A program made the position numbers and the translations under genes. The notes beneath the pieces are model-generated. The model saw only the letters and a list, made by a program, of their open reading frames with translations, had not been told where the DNA came from and did no database searches. A stretch of 64,000 nt of DNA from Polytrichum commune (lineage: Eukaryota; Streptophyta; Polytrichopsida; Polytrichales; Polytrichaceae): the NCBI GenBank assembly GCA_950295325.1, contig OX485807.1, forward strand, positions 14,971,001 through 15,035,000, written 5' to 3'. Positions 36,051 to 47,400 of this stretch are shown piece by piece; position 1 is the stretch's first letter, and each line of letters opens with the position of its first letter.

Positions 36051-37000
36051 AGATGCGTCTACTCTAGGGGGTTAGCACCAAGTTTTGTTTGTTGTTTAAA
36101 TTTTTTGTTTAAGATTAGGTATGTGAGATATTTTATGGCTATTTGGTGTATATTTCTCATGATTATCTTAATAGTTGGTTTGGGAATTTGTACGCTTTCA
36201 AGTGCTTCTATGCTATTATTGCAAATAGCACCTCTTACCTCGCCCTTTTTTATTTTTTTGGGGTCAACTTTCCACCCGTTTGCTTTATAGTAGCTATTAA
36301 ATGTGGTTTGTATTTATCTTGTTTGGTTTTAATGGCTTGGTTGATGAATCTATCATGTGTGTATGTAAATATGACAATTTGAACAATAAGATATGGTGTT
36401 GGGATGAATGGTCTTGGTTGTGTGTGTGGCTCCTTTTATATATATGATGTCATGTCTTAATTTGTCTAAGCATGTACACTTCAAGGTGTTACATATGCAT
36501 CTAAGGATTCATGGAGGAATGATGTTATCTTGCGGTGAGTTGTTACTGGTGCATGTGTTGGTGAGTGTAAAATGTTGTGTATGTGTGCATGATTTGAGCA
36601 AGTTGGTTAGTTGGTGGACAACAATGCTATGTCTAGCTATTCTGAATCCTTTTAGGAATTTGTTCCCAGATATGGAGAGTAGATGTGGCCATGTGTCTTT
36701 ATTGTTTTTTTGGCATAGTGTGCAGTTGAGGTTTGTGTAAATTTGGTGCCCAAGTAAATTTTTCGGTGGTTTCTCATATTTTGGGCATATCGGAATTTTA
36801 GAGTGTGTGTTATTTGGGTTGGATAGTTTTCAATCCATTTGGTTGTTGTTTAGCCTTTCTCTTGTGTATTGGAATATTTGGGTGGCTACTACTCAGAGTT
36901 TTGTATGTTCTTTTTGGATGGAAGATTGTAGGTTTCCAATAATGTTGGTGAGGTTTGTTGTTGATGGTGGTTTGGCTAGCAGTATGGGATTGTGTGGGCT

Positions 37001-37566
37001 CCCGGGGGGTGGACTCTTCACACCATGTATGAACTAACGTGAGTGTAGGAAGGGGTACTACTTGAGGCATTAGCGTACATAATATACATAAGGGAGAGGT
37101 ATTATTTTTCTCTAGTGTGTATGTTTAAAAAGGCTACTAAAATTTTCAAACTACACGTAGATATACAAAAGGGGCCCCTAAGGTTTAGAGGAAAATTGAT
37201 AATAGATGTGCTAGTTTCATCCAATTTTCCGTAGTTCATCCAATTGATGTGTGTTCTAGGGTCATATTAATATGAGTTATATCTTGTGAATGAAAAATGG
37301 TTCAATGACTTTCTAGTTGGAAAGTGAAAGTGGATTAAATATGTAGTAAAGGCCTGTTTATTTCATGATTTATATTTTGTGTATGTAGTTTAGGAATTTA
37401 TATCATTAAAATGAAAAGCTTAGTATAAATACATGAGTCCATTTTCTAGCCTATTGTTAGCATACATACATTTGCTTTTCTTTATAAATGTTCCATATAC
37501 ATGGCATTTTATTCATAATCACCCATGCATGTCATTTAGGATCCCATTGAAGAGTCCACCCCCCGG
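37001..37566 (+). mobile_element. MULE-type MITE nested in the LINE, 9-bp target duplication
   Basis: It starts CCCGGGGGGTGGACTCTTCA and ends TGAAGAGTCCACCCCCCGG, flanked by the perfect direct repeat GTGTGGGCT (36992-37000 and 37567-37575). A 9-bp duplication is the Mutator-like signature. Removing it rejoins the LINE just after its RNase H GNDKADA motif. A related diverged copy is at 4663-5325. Confidence 0.88.
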
Positions 37567-38084
37567 GTGTGGGCTATATGGATGCATGGTATTGGGAAAT
37601 AAGGCACCAATATTTTCTAGTGCATCGGCTTTGTCATTGCCCTAGAATCATGTATGAGAGCACACTTTTTGTATGGTAATTTTGTGTTCAAACCAAGTTA
37701 TGTAGATTACTACGAATGCGATGAGGAGTTTGTCTAGGTGGTTGTGTTGGGTGCTCAAGCGTCGGATTTGGTTGTTTATAAGATATATGTTGTTATGACT
37801 ATCTGTGAAGATGTGTATGTCATGGGGGGGGGGTCTTGGGTGTTGGCCAAGGCTAGCCATATGGCATATGATTCTACTCATAGTATATTATGTTATTTGG
37901 AGGTTTTTGATTAGGATGTGTACCCTTGTGCTTGGTAGGTTTCCATTTCCCTTTCCGTTCGGTGGTATGAAGGAGCCATCTATGTAGATGCTTTGTAGGG
38001 GGTTGTATTTGAGTGGGTGTTGTCTGTTGTCGCAACCCTTGCTAGGTCCCTTAATAATCTTGCCAATTTTCGTTTCTAGCAAAG

Positions 38085-38890
38085 GTTACGAGCGCTAACC
38101 CTTCGCATTCCGCCATGCTAATGGATAGCTCCTCTTACCCCGGACCAATAGTTCATAGGAGGGAACCAACCCTCCTACTTTGCTTTCGGGACTCACCCCT
38201 TAATCGGTAACCCATTTCCCCAATGTGGACTTCCGGGTGGGTGAGGCCACACCACCTCACCCATATAAGCCTCTAGGACTTCACGCGGGGCCCCTACCCC
38301 ACCGTCAACAAACCTCTTGTCTCTCCACCAAGAGTTGGGGCCAAGTGGACACTTTCCCTTAGCCGCTGGGCCTAGAAGCCCCCAGCAGCTTCAGACCATC
38401 ATAACATCCTTGTATGATGTCTCATACTAACAAGCGACCACTCCATCTTCATCTACGCTTCACGTAGATGCCGATGGACGCCTCACTTGCCCCATTCAGG
38501 CAAGTATTGACGACGTTATGCCTGTTTGAACCTTGGCAGTCCCGGGAATCACTCCCAGGCACTGCTGTACCAGGGCGCTGTCCCGGGACAGCGCCCCACT
38601 CAAATGGCCATGACTCCTAGCTCACACCTCCGCTTGAGGTGATCTTGAGCTTCCTAGAATCACCACGCCATGAGCTACGCATAGCTCATGGCCTTACCCT
38701 TGTGCCTCCTAGTCTCCGTGGGTGGGAGGCGTTCCCAACGCCCGGGGCCCTCACCCACACTAGGATCACTTGGGCCCTCTCACCAACGGCGCCACAAGTC
38801 CCGGGTGTCACTCCGGGGTCCCCCTTGTGCCCATGGTGTTTCGGGCACTCCTCATGGAGAGGTGCGCGACATCTGTGGAAGTTGTGGGAT
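38085..38890. other. GC-rich 0.8-kb block interrupting the LINE, rich in palindromes
   Basis: Base composition jumps well above the surrounding LINE. It holds a perfect 24-bp palindrome at 38573-38596 (GGGCGCTGTCCC arms) and other inverted pairs: CATCTACG with CGTAGATG near 38450-38470, and CATGAGCTA with TAGCTCATG near 38670-38690. On the minus strand a TATA-like CTTATATGGG lies near 38265. No ORF looks real. It is probably an inserted element, perhaps a solo LTR, but I could not fix its ends or a target duplication. Confidence 0.5.
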
Positions 38891-39872
38891 TGGGGGGGGG
38901 TTGGTGCTTGGGGTGGTGTGTCTAATGGGAATTTGGTAATTGGGGAATTATTCCATTTGTTCGAGGTTTTAACTTTGTATGGTTTAATGGTGGGGATGGG
39001 TTATGGGTTGGTATGCTTATGTTTTGGAGTATAAGTTGCAGTTGTGGTGCAAAAATGTGGTGTGTGGGGGGAGTGTCTAGGTTGTATATGCATATGATTG
39101 TGGTGAGGGTAGTTTCAAGGAGATAGTGGCAATGATGTGAATATTTTGGTGTTATTCGATCGATTTTGTTGGATGTTTAGTCGTTATGGTTTAAAGTCAC
39201 GATTATAATGTTTTTGGGGTTTCTTTGGTTGCCATCATGGCCCAATGTATGAATTACATTGTGGCTTGGTAGATTGTGGGGTGGGCTTAGTCCACACCAT
39301 TTCATTGAGACAATAATGCTTGGCCTTGTGAGCCGAATATGATGTCTATATGGTGGGGTGAGTTGCATCTTTTGAGGGGGAGTGGGCATGTCAGTGAGGA
39401 TGAGAAGTATGAGTGTGTGGTGTGGAAGGATTGTATAATGAGGTTAGTTATTGTGGGGTGTATACAATGGTGTTGATTAACGGGGGAGATTTATTTAGGT
39501 TTTTTCCTTGGTAATATGGTGGTACATCTATATAAGTGTAGGACTAGTCTAGTTTCAAAGTTTTGTGATGGTTGGTGGAGAGTGGTAAGAAGTGTATTAT
39601 GTGCGTTTTATGTGTGCCTTTCCCAAAGCCATTGAAGCCTTTCTATGATGATGGATGTGATGTAGGAACCCATGTGGTTGAAGATTAGGTTGTATGGAGG
39701 TGGATTTGTATGGTTGGTTGTGTGGTATTGATATGTTTGTCGAGGTTGTATTCTTGGGTAATGAGAATGGGTTGGAAGCTTTAATGGGTGGCCACATGAA
39801 TCTTGTATCCATGGATTGTGGGATGTCAAAGTTTTTTGGGGTATTATTTTAGTTTAGTAGTACTATACTTGT

Positions 39873-40322
39873 TGTGGAGGAAGTTGTTTACTATTGTGAG
39901 GTTGTGGTTGTAGGTTAGGTTGTCAGTGTTGAGAATATATTATTTGTCAACCCATTTGACAGTGTTCCATGCTTGAGTGTCCCACTTGCATGAGGATTGT
40001 CAGTATGTGGTTATTGCGCCCCATTTATATTTTCTATTTCTTCTGTCATTGTTATGTTCATGGAGGGTGTTTGGTTTAGTTAAAGGTTGTGTTTGCTTGT
40101 GGAGGAAGTTGTTTACTATTGTGAGGTTGTGGTTGTAGGTTAGGTTATCAGTGTTGAGAATGTATTATTTGTCAACCCATTTGACAGTGTTCCATGCTTG
40201 AGTGTCCCACTTGCATGAGGATTGTCAGTATGTGGTTATTGCGCCCCATTTATATTTTCTATTTCTTCTGTCATTGTTATGTTCATGGAGGGTGTTTGGT
40301 TTAGTTAAAGGTTGTGTTTGCT
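39873..40322. repeat. Near-perfect 225-bp tandem duplication inside the LINE
   Basis: The block starting TGTGGAGGAAGTTGTTTACT at 39873 repeats at 40098, with only about two differences that I can see. The length is a multiple of three. The near-identity marks it as recent compared with the decayed LINE around it. Confidence 0.85.
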
Positions 40323-43300
40323 TGTGTTTGCTTGGGTTGGATTGTGTGGGGGGAATCGACTGATGACTTGATTTAAGGCATCATTGATTGTTTTGGGGAG
40401 GTTTTGTATTTTTGTTTGAATTTGGTGCGAGAGATGATGGCATTGCGGTCTTGGTTTTGGAGTTGTCCTAGAGTGGCTATATTATAATGGTATGAAGTAT
40501 TGAGGTATTTCCATGTATGGTTTTTCTCTTTTGGGGGTAATTGTGTGTATCATGGGTTGGTGAGCCAAAATATTTCTAGAGGGGTTTGTTGTATAGGGAA
40601 GGAGGTCTCAGTTGTGTTGATATGTATTTCAAATTCTCATTCCAATAGGAAGAGGGCCTAGCAATTGGATACATGGCATAGGCTTGGTGAGTGACTTTTG
40701 GGAGATTGAGGGACCTTCCGTACTTGGTGACGATGTAATTGGTTTGTTCTTGGTATATTTTGCCTAATTGGCCTTGGTCATTGAGGGCATGAAGAAGTTG
40801 TTTGCCTATGCAAATGATATAGTCCGATAGGATGGATGTAGTGTTGATTCCATACTCAGCGTCGTTGAGATGGGTGAGGATGTTGGTTGTGTTTTTGGGG
40901 AATTTTCATATGGCTTTTGTTATTTGCTAAGGATTTTGTCAAATTTGCACGAGTCTAGCTTGGAGAACGGTACTGCATAGTAGGAGTATGCTATCCATGG
41001 TTTGATGATAGTGTTGAGGATTTTGATTTTTTGTCGGATGTAGGCGGGTGAAGCCATGATGAGTTTGCTTTGTTCTTTGGCTTTGTTCATTATGATATTT
41101 TTCTGGATTTGCCATTAAAGTGATGGGTCTAAGTGGATGCTCAAGTAGGTACAAGGTTCATTTTGTGCAAGAATAGGAAATTGTTTTCCTTTGTATAGGA
41201 TTCTTTGTGCTTGGATATAGACCTTAAATATAGTGGATTTGAGTTTAGCTTTGTTGGGACTTCCCGTGATGATCCATTTCGCGAGATTAAGGTCCATGAG
41301 TGCCCATTCGGCAAAATTCTGGAGTTTTTCTATTTGGGTTTGTAGGTGTTGGATATTGTTAATAAGCAAGGCTAGGTTTTTTTAGTACATTGTTGTGGTG
41401 CAAACGCTTTAAGAGGTGTTGAAGTTGTAGCCTAGTGATCCAAATTCCAACCATCTTAGGAGCAATTCTAGAAAGATAATGAAGAGGTATGGGCTTAGAG
41501 TGTCTCCTTGAATGGTTCCTCTAATGACGTTTATTGTGGGTGGGGGAGGATGAAGTTGTGGATTGGCATGTATGTCACCTATTATTTCTATGGTGTCATG
41601 TGGAAAGCCGAGGCCTTCCATGTTGGCTCGCAATCAAGGATGGTCTATGAAACAAAAGGCGTTTCTAAAGTTTGATGTAGGTTATGTATATGTCTTGAAA
41701 GGTGTATTTTGCATCTTCCAGGACTACAATTTATATTTGTATTTGTCTTGCAGTCTTTCTTTGCGGGCGGAAGCTTTCTTGGTTGTAGTGTAATCATTTA
41801 TGTTGTTCCCCATAGTTGGTGAGTAAGGAGGTGAGGGTGCTTGTGTAGAACTTGTAAAATGTGTTTGCTAGAATGAGGGGTCTATAGTTTGTTATCAGGA
41901 GCGGGTCATCTTTTTTGCACAATAAGATTGTTTTACTATGTTTCCACATTGGTAAAATTTGTTATTGTTTGTAGCATTGTCTGAGAAATAGAAAAATAAG
42001 GTTTTGGAGATTGTGTGAGGGATGGCTTTGATGATTTCGTTAGGGATGTTGTATGGGCCCGGTGCTCTACCATTGACTAGATTTTTGAGACTTAGGTCAA
42101 ACACTTCTCAAGTGAATTTATCTACTATAGATTAATTGGTGCATCCTGTTTTTTCTAGGATATATCCGTTGGTGCGGTGCCATGGGTATTTCCTTATTGC
42201 ACATGTGCATTGGGCAGCATGGTATGTTGGGTCATAGCGAGGCTTGTTGGAATGGTTTTTATTGGGAATAATATATTGTGTTGGCTATAGCTTCGGGGTT
42301 CGTTTGGATGTTGCCTAGCGTGTCTTTTAGGCAATCGATGGAGACTTGGTCGTTGTTTTGAAGATCTTTTTGTGTATGAGACATAGTTCGGTATCAAGGA
42401 GGCTTCTACACTTGCCGATGGATTTCTTGCAATTTGTGGCTACTTGTTTGGTTGTAATTCTATGGGCTTCTATTTTGGTTGTTTTTGTGATTTCTATCTT
42501 GGCAATGTTAGAGGAGGGTATTGATAGTGTAAGTGGGAGTGTAAGGAGTTGGTTAATATCAGGGCAATTTTGCCATTGTAGCCTAATGTCAATGCTATGC
42601 ATCTTATAGGTTTTCTGATGTTGTGGAAGATCTATAGTTGTCTCTTCCATTTCTTTTGTTGTTGTTTGGGGAGAAAACCTCCTTGGACTTAGCTATGTGG
42701 GGAGTTCTTTCTTTTGGGGGGGAGGTGCGATGCAAATTTGGTCTATACAAGTGCTAAGATGTTTTGAAGGTCATCTTGAGTTGCGTCCCATTCCCATGTG
42801 TTGAGTGGTTTGGCAAGTTTGTTGGTGAGGGGTATGATATCTAGTTGGTTGTTTTCTTGGAAGAGATAAATTTTTGGATTCAGTCTAGGGGGATTACGTA
42901 TGCGATACGGTTGGAAGTGTGGGGTGATTGTTGGGTTTTGGTGATGATGTTGTTTAGTCCCCAGTCTAGTGAGACCGGGTTGTGGTCACACTTGGTTATG
43001 GTGCATTGATTAGAGTAGAAGCGTCTATGAAGCTTATTGAGGTGTGGTTATGCCCTCCTTGTCTAGAGAAGTCATTTTGGTTGTTGATAGGATGTAGGCC
43101 AAATCGAGTTGTGAATGTGTTCCAGTTGGTGTTTTCTGTGGTTATGAGAATTGTATTACCTTTATGTGTTCTTCCTTGGAGTATAACTGTGTTGAAGTCT
43201 CCGCTTAGAAAGATGGTATCGGTGGTTTATATGTTTAAAATTTTGGTTCCTTTGTATGTGGATGATTTGGGGTTATGCTTGTATCATTGCCTTAATTCCA

Positions 43301-43369
43301 AGTAATCTAGAATTGATGTGGCATGTGTTCCTCATAATCATGGTGAGAAAGTTGGGAGTGCAACTGCTT

Positions 43370-44540
43370 TCAACCTCCTAAAAGTCTGACTTCTGACTCA
43401 GTGGATCAAGATTCGCTCACACCAATGCCAGAGTACCCAACACTTCCATGTCTCAAAATTGTCTGGTGACTGCATACGTAAAAAATTACATAACTCTTCA
43501 ACAGCAATGCTATCATGTAGAGAGTGCAAACCAGTTCCACACATTGCACAGCTCGTCAGACAACCATCACCTGGATATCCATTTCAAAGTAGATGGGTCA
43601 TGAATGGTTACTTCCTCCAACTTAGCCCACTTCTAGGATATGAAACAGGAGATGAGTACAAGTTGGTTAGCATATCCAAATTGAGGCCATAGTCCTTTTC
43701 CTCATCATTTTTGGAGCTCGAAGTGATGATTCTCATGCTCATTAAATGGTCATATAGGTCATGAATGGTTACTTTCTCCACCGTAGCCCACTTCTAGGAC
43801 ATGAAACACGAGATGAGTACAAGATGGTTAGCATATCCAAATTGAGGCCATAGTCCTTTTCCTCATCATTATTGGAGCTCAAAGTGATGATTCTCATGCT
43901 CATTAAATGGTCATATAGGTTTCCGCCCCCCCCCCCCCAGCCATGGTTATCATATTTTTAGCACCAAGTCCAATCTCTTGTAAGCACAGTTTTTTTGGTA
44001 TCCGTTCTTGTGGCCACACCTAACCAAATACCACTCAAATCTAGTGTCCAGTTAAGATAAGCAATCAAATTAGACATGCATACCTTAAGGGATGTGATTT
44101 TAGTAATACAGGTTCTGTAAAGAAGGGTTTTCCGTAAGAAAGTTCCACAACTCACGCTACAATTCAAAAACTTGCAGACTTTCCGGAAGGTATGACATAA
44201 TTCTTCAACTGCAAGGTCATCAAGCATGAGCGTGCATACTCCACTGCAGAGTATCAACCATTCCACACATTGGCATATCAGAGTCAGTGGCTCAGAGCCC
44301 ATCAAACACATATCACCACCAATATATTTTAAGAGATCTGATTTTAGTATCACACGTTCCAAGGAGATGTGTTTTCTCTATGAAAGTTCCACAACTCACC
44401 CCACATTAATGAAAGGCAGCAATGAACACTTACCGGCATAAGAAAATATTTTATGAAATCTTGAGCCCTGGACTGGTTGAATGAGTATGCTAAATAGTCC
44501 AAACAGACTTTTCTCAAACAATGATTTCTGGGCCGCAGCA
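43370..44540 (-). repeat. Diverged duplication with minus-strand coding-like text
   Basis: Minus-strand readings near 43550-43400 (SLHDSIAVEELCNFLRM) and near 44235-44140 (TLMLDDLAVEELCHTFRKV) are related, so an exon-like piece appears twice with a family E repeat (43590-44070) between them. Each reading is broken by stops. The protein family is not recognised. Confidence 0.35.
43590..44070 (-). repeat. Dispersed repeat family E copy with internal poly-C
   Basis: In reverse orientation it shares with 49.1-49.5 kb the phrases GATGGTTAGCATATCCAAAT and TGCTCATTAAATGGTCATAT, then a C run (43925-43939), then ACCACTCAAATCTAGTGTCC. Its first part (GTTACTTxCTCCA to GGTCATATAGG) is itself duplicated at 43605 and 43765. 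Confidence 0.6.
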
Positions 44541-44926
44541 AGTTCTGATGAGGTTTTTAAAACACAATCAATTCTAACTTGACAGAAAAGTCTGATCGAA
44601 CACCAATCACAACAGACAAATGCAAGAAATTCCAGAAGCAGAGGACATCATGCACTCTTAACGCCAAGGGAAGATGAACAACGTCACATTTTAGGGACAC
44701 ACCACCATTCGTTTAAAAACAAAGTCGGAACCGATTGACTAGCCAGCCCATAATGAAAATTTCAAATATACCCTAACTAGCCAGTAATATTGCCAGTCCA
44801 TCATGACAATTTCAGATCTTCAACCTTACAATGTCGAGACGACAGACTCGCTATCACAATCAGGACTCACAAAAACAATTCCCAATCAGTTCATTCCTAG
44901 TATGAACTTCAGCAATCTTTTCTTTC

Positions 44927-45600
44927 CAGAATTCAGGAAGGTAATAAGTCTCATGGACATAACGACTAAGAAAAAACTCGATGAATCACATGCGTCATTG
45001 AAATCCCTACCGACACCATGTGAATCTCTTCCTAGCACCAACAGATCCACATTCTAAAGGCGGATCACAACCACACATCTCTCTCGGCATTCACCTGCCA
45101 ATAGGTAAGGTTGCTTGATCATTTGCATATATAATGAAACCTCCAGATTTATACATACCACACGTGATGACTTAATTTCGGAGGGGCTACCATTCCCTTC
45201 CTTGCTGTTCCAAAACAGCAAAATAGTAACCAGATTTCAGAGGTGGCTACACAAACACAATCACATTGTGGATGACTAGCACGAATCCGGATCGGTTCAG
45301 ACTCAGTAATTTCTTTCCAGAATTCAGGACAGTACATCTCAGTACAATGACCAAGGACAAAACTTGATGAATCACATGCGTCATTAAATCCCCTACCGAC
45401 TCCCAAGCACTACCAGATCCACTTTCTAGAGGCTATCACCAACACCATGTTCTTCCGCAGCATTGATCTGGTGGTGGGTAAGCTAGCTTGATCACTTGCA
45501 TTTGTGATGAAAAACCCCAGATTTGTACACATAGCATGTAATGACTCAATTTCGGAAGGGCTACCATATCCTTCCTTGCAGTTCCAAAGCAGAAAACTAA
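44927..45600 (+). repeat. Two tandem copies of an about 380-bp unit downstream of SMT2
   Basis: GATGAATCACATGCGTCATT occurs at 44979 and 45365, and TCAATTTCGGAxGGGCTACC-type text at 45171 and 45543. Each unit contains TTCCAGAATTCAGGA, AxCAGATCCAC and GCTTGATCAxTTGCAT in the same order. No ORF is conserved between the units. Confidence 0.7.
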
Positions 45601-46266
45601 CCACCAGATTAAACAGGTGGCGGGAATACATCTAACAGTCCCAGACTGGATCACTGGAAAGAAAGAAGAAAGTATAACAAACCTTAACCAAAAAAAGATT
45701 GATGTTCGGGACACGCTTGGGAAAACAATGACACAAAAGAATTTCAATTCCAAAAGACCATTTTTCATCATCCTATAACTAGAGGTCCTACCGGAGGTAC
45801 AGCTCGGGTCCTACTACATCACCCCACCCACCCTCAGAAAAATGTCACTAGCTCTCAATGTTGCTTGCTTGCTTGCTCTCCTCTTCAAACGGCGCCTTCT
45901 CGGGGGTGGTCACAGGCAATCCCTGTCTCCGTCTCTACCAATCGGGAGCATTTAAAAGGTTTCGGGCGCGATGCGTCTCGCACCCCATCTTCCCTCTTCC
46001 CATTTCTCCAAGTCTCGGGCCGGGACTAACCCTTGGAGTAATTCATCATCAACATCATCACCATCGCCACAATAAATCTCACGCCATCATCGTCACCATC
46101 ATCTTCATCAACACTCTAACCTGTCTCTCCCTCCCTCTCTCCTCTCCTTGTTTGCTCTTTAAGCCTTGGCGATGGCTATGTCGGAGCAACCAAACCAACC
46201 CCGTGAGCCAGCAGCGTCCTATAACAGGAGCCAAAACACCCATCCATCCATCCATCCTCATCAACA

Positions 46267-47400
46267 TCACTCGGCCGGCTTCCGCAACACGAGCAGATGC
46301 ATGGGGGTGAAAATTCCGGTCTCTCCGCCCCGCGTTAGATGCAAGGCGGTCTTGAAGAGCATTTCATGCACATCAACAACACCCTGGGGCGCGATCCCTA
46401 GAAACGAGAGCAAGGCAATCACAAGGTGGTTGCGGTAGTAAGAGAGGCGACCCATCTTAAGGCGAGTCCACCACGGGTGAGCTGGGGGCAAGGCTAGGTC
46501 CCTGTCCTCGAGGACCTCAAACCCAACCTCCTTCGCAATGTCGCCAACCTGCTTCCAGCTCCGAAGTCCCGGCAAGGCGTCGCCATGCTCAATGCCATGG
46601 ATGATCTCAACGTGCTCTGCATTGTCAGCCTTGAACAAGGGTGTGGTGACCCACTCGTAGGTCACATAGAGATGTCCCGGTTTAAGGACACGGAAGACCT
46701 CGGCATACACGTCCTTAAGGTCGGGTGCATGGCAGGTAGCCTCAATCGAGTAGGCACCATCGAAGCTGGAGTCTGGGAAAGGCATGGTGAGGAAGTTCCC
46801 GCAGACGACGTCGCAGAGGTGATCTAGACCCGCTTTTTTGTTATGTGCCCTGGCGCGGGCCACTTGGTAGTCGTTGATGGTAATGCCAGTGACATGCGCT
46901 TGGGAGTAGTTGGCAATTGCTCGCATGGGTCCGCCTACCCCGCATCCCACATCTAGCATCTTGGCGCCCTCCTGCCCCCGCGACACGCCCAGGAGATCCA
47001 CCACCCTCTCCTCATGTAGACGCGTTTCGTCCCGGTGCGACTTCCCAGGGACGGCGGGGGAGAAGTGGAAGCTCTGTCCCCACCCCCACTCGTAGATGTC
47101 CGTCACCAGGTTGTAGAACGTATCCACCAGCTTGGGCACGTTGTCGGGTGTCTCGATCTGCTTCGGCTTCTCGAAGAAGGCCGCATACTTCCGGTAGTTC
47201 GACTTCACCTGCTCCCTCGTGATGCTCCCCCCTCCTAGCTCCACTGCTCGCTTCCCCTTCTGCTCCGCCGCACCCGCCAGCACCAGCACATAGTACGCCC
47301 CCGCCCCCATCACTCCCATTATCCCCACCATCCCCCATGTCACCCACGTCGCCGCAGCCGCTGCATTCCCCACCTCCATCCCCCCCTTCCCCTCTCTCAC
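46267..47400 (-). CDS. SMT2: Sterol C-24 methyltransferase, SMT2 type (24-methylenesterol C-methyltransferase)
   Basis: A single uninterrupted 377-aa frame. An N-terminal hydrophobic segment (about residues 17-42) should anchor it in the ER membrane. Conserved blocks: YEWGWGQSFHFSP (103-115), the SAM-binding motif LDVGCGVGGPMR (149-160), SIEATCHAPD (218-227), YEWVTT (248-253) and the C-terminal RGGETGIFTPMH. The enzyme uses S-adenosylmethionine to add the second methyl to the sterol side chain, making 24-ethyl sterols such as sitosterol. Lack of introns and residues such as WWTRLKMGRLSYYRNH and APQGVVDVHEMLFKTA match SMT2 rather than intron-containing SMT1. Length fits the family (about 360 aa) apart from a short N-terminal extension; Met 8 at 47379 is an alternative start. 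It looks intact, with all motifs present. Confidence 0.95.
   Translation of the reverse strand: MREGKGGMEVGNAAAAATWVTWGMVGIMGVMGAGAYYVLVLAGAAEQKGKRAVELGGGSITREQVKSNYRKYAAFFEKPKQIETPDNVPKLVDTFYNLVTDIYEWGWGQSFHFSPAVPGKSHRDETRLHEERVVDLLGVSRGQEGAKMLDVGCGVGGPMRAIANYSQAHVTGITINDYQVARARAHNKKAGLDHLCDVVCGNFLTMPFPDSSFDGAYSIEATCHAPDLKDVYAEVFRVLKPGHLYVTYEWVTTPLFKADNAEHVEIIHGIEHGDALPGLRSWKQVGDIAKEVGFEVLEDRDLALPPAHPWWTRLKMGRLSYYRNHLVIALLSFLGIAPQGVVDVHEMLFKTALHLTRGGETGIFTPMHLLVLRKPAE

Larger units (their letters stand above)
36060..43350 (-). mobile_element. Degenerate LINE (non-LTR retrotransposon) with RNase H domain
   Basis: Reading down the minus strand, broken frames show in order: an endonuclease N-end (about 43350-43280), the endonuclease core FLSGDFNTVI and FTTRFGLHPINNQ (43230-43060) and CDHNPVSLDW (near 42970); a linker; reverse transcriptase NGRAPGPYNIPNEIIKAIP (42080-42020), then RGTIQGDTLSPYLFIIFLEL (near 41525) and the thumb KWIITGSP; RNase H with YIDGSF (38020), AIWLALANTQ, IFTDSHNNIYLINN (37820) and GNDKADA (37630); and a C-terminal CTLCQKN...WPHLL...ARHSIVVHQL (36730-36610). 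The RT active-site region reads Y-stop-K-N where YADD is expected, and many stops and shifts occur, so it is dead. Plant L1-type LINEs with added RNase H are known. A MULE-type MITE, a GC-rich block and a 225-bp duplication interrupt it. Confidence 0.85.

Noticed and set aside
35874-36740. Plus-strand ORFs of 138 and 110 aa with hydrophobic stretches
   Set aside because: They are antisense to the LINE C-terminal region, which has recognisable motifs on the minus strand.
38639-39034. 131-aa plus-strand ORF in the GC-rich block
   Set aside because: It has no motif, is Pro/Gly/Trp-biased, and runs from the inserted block into LINE sequence, so it crosses two unrelated origins.
42982-43305. 107-aa plus-strand ORF
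   Set aside because: Antisense to the LINE endonuclease (GDFN motif on the minus strand).
45858-46310. 150-aa plus-strand ORF overlapping the SMT2 end
   Set aside because: Low-complexity His/Thr/Ser text from ATC-type simple repeats in the SMT2 3' region.
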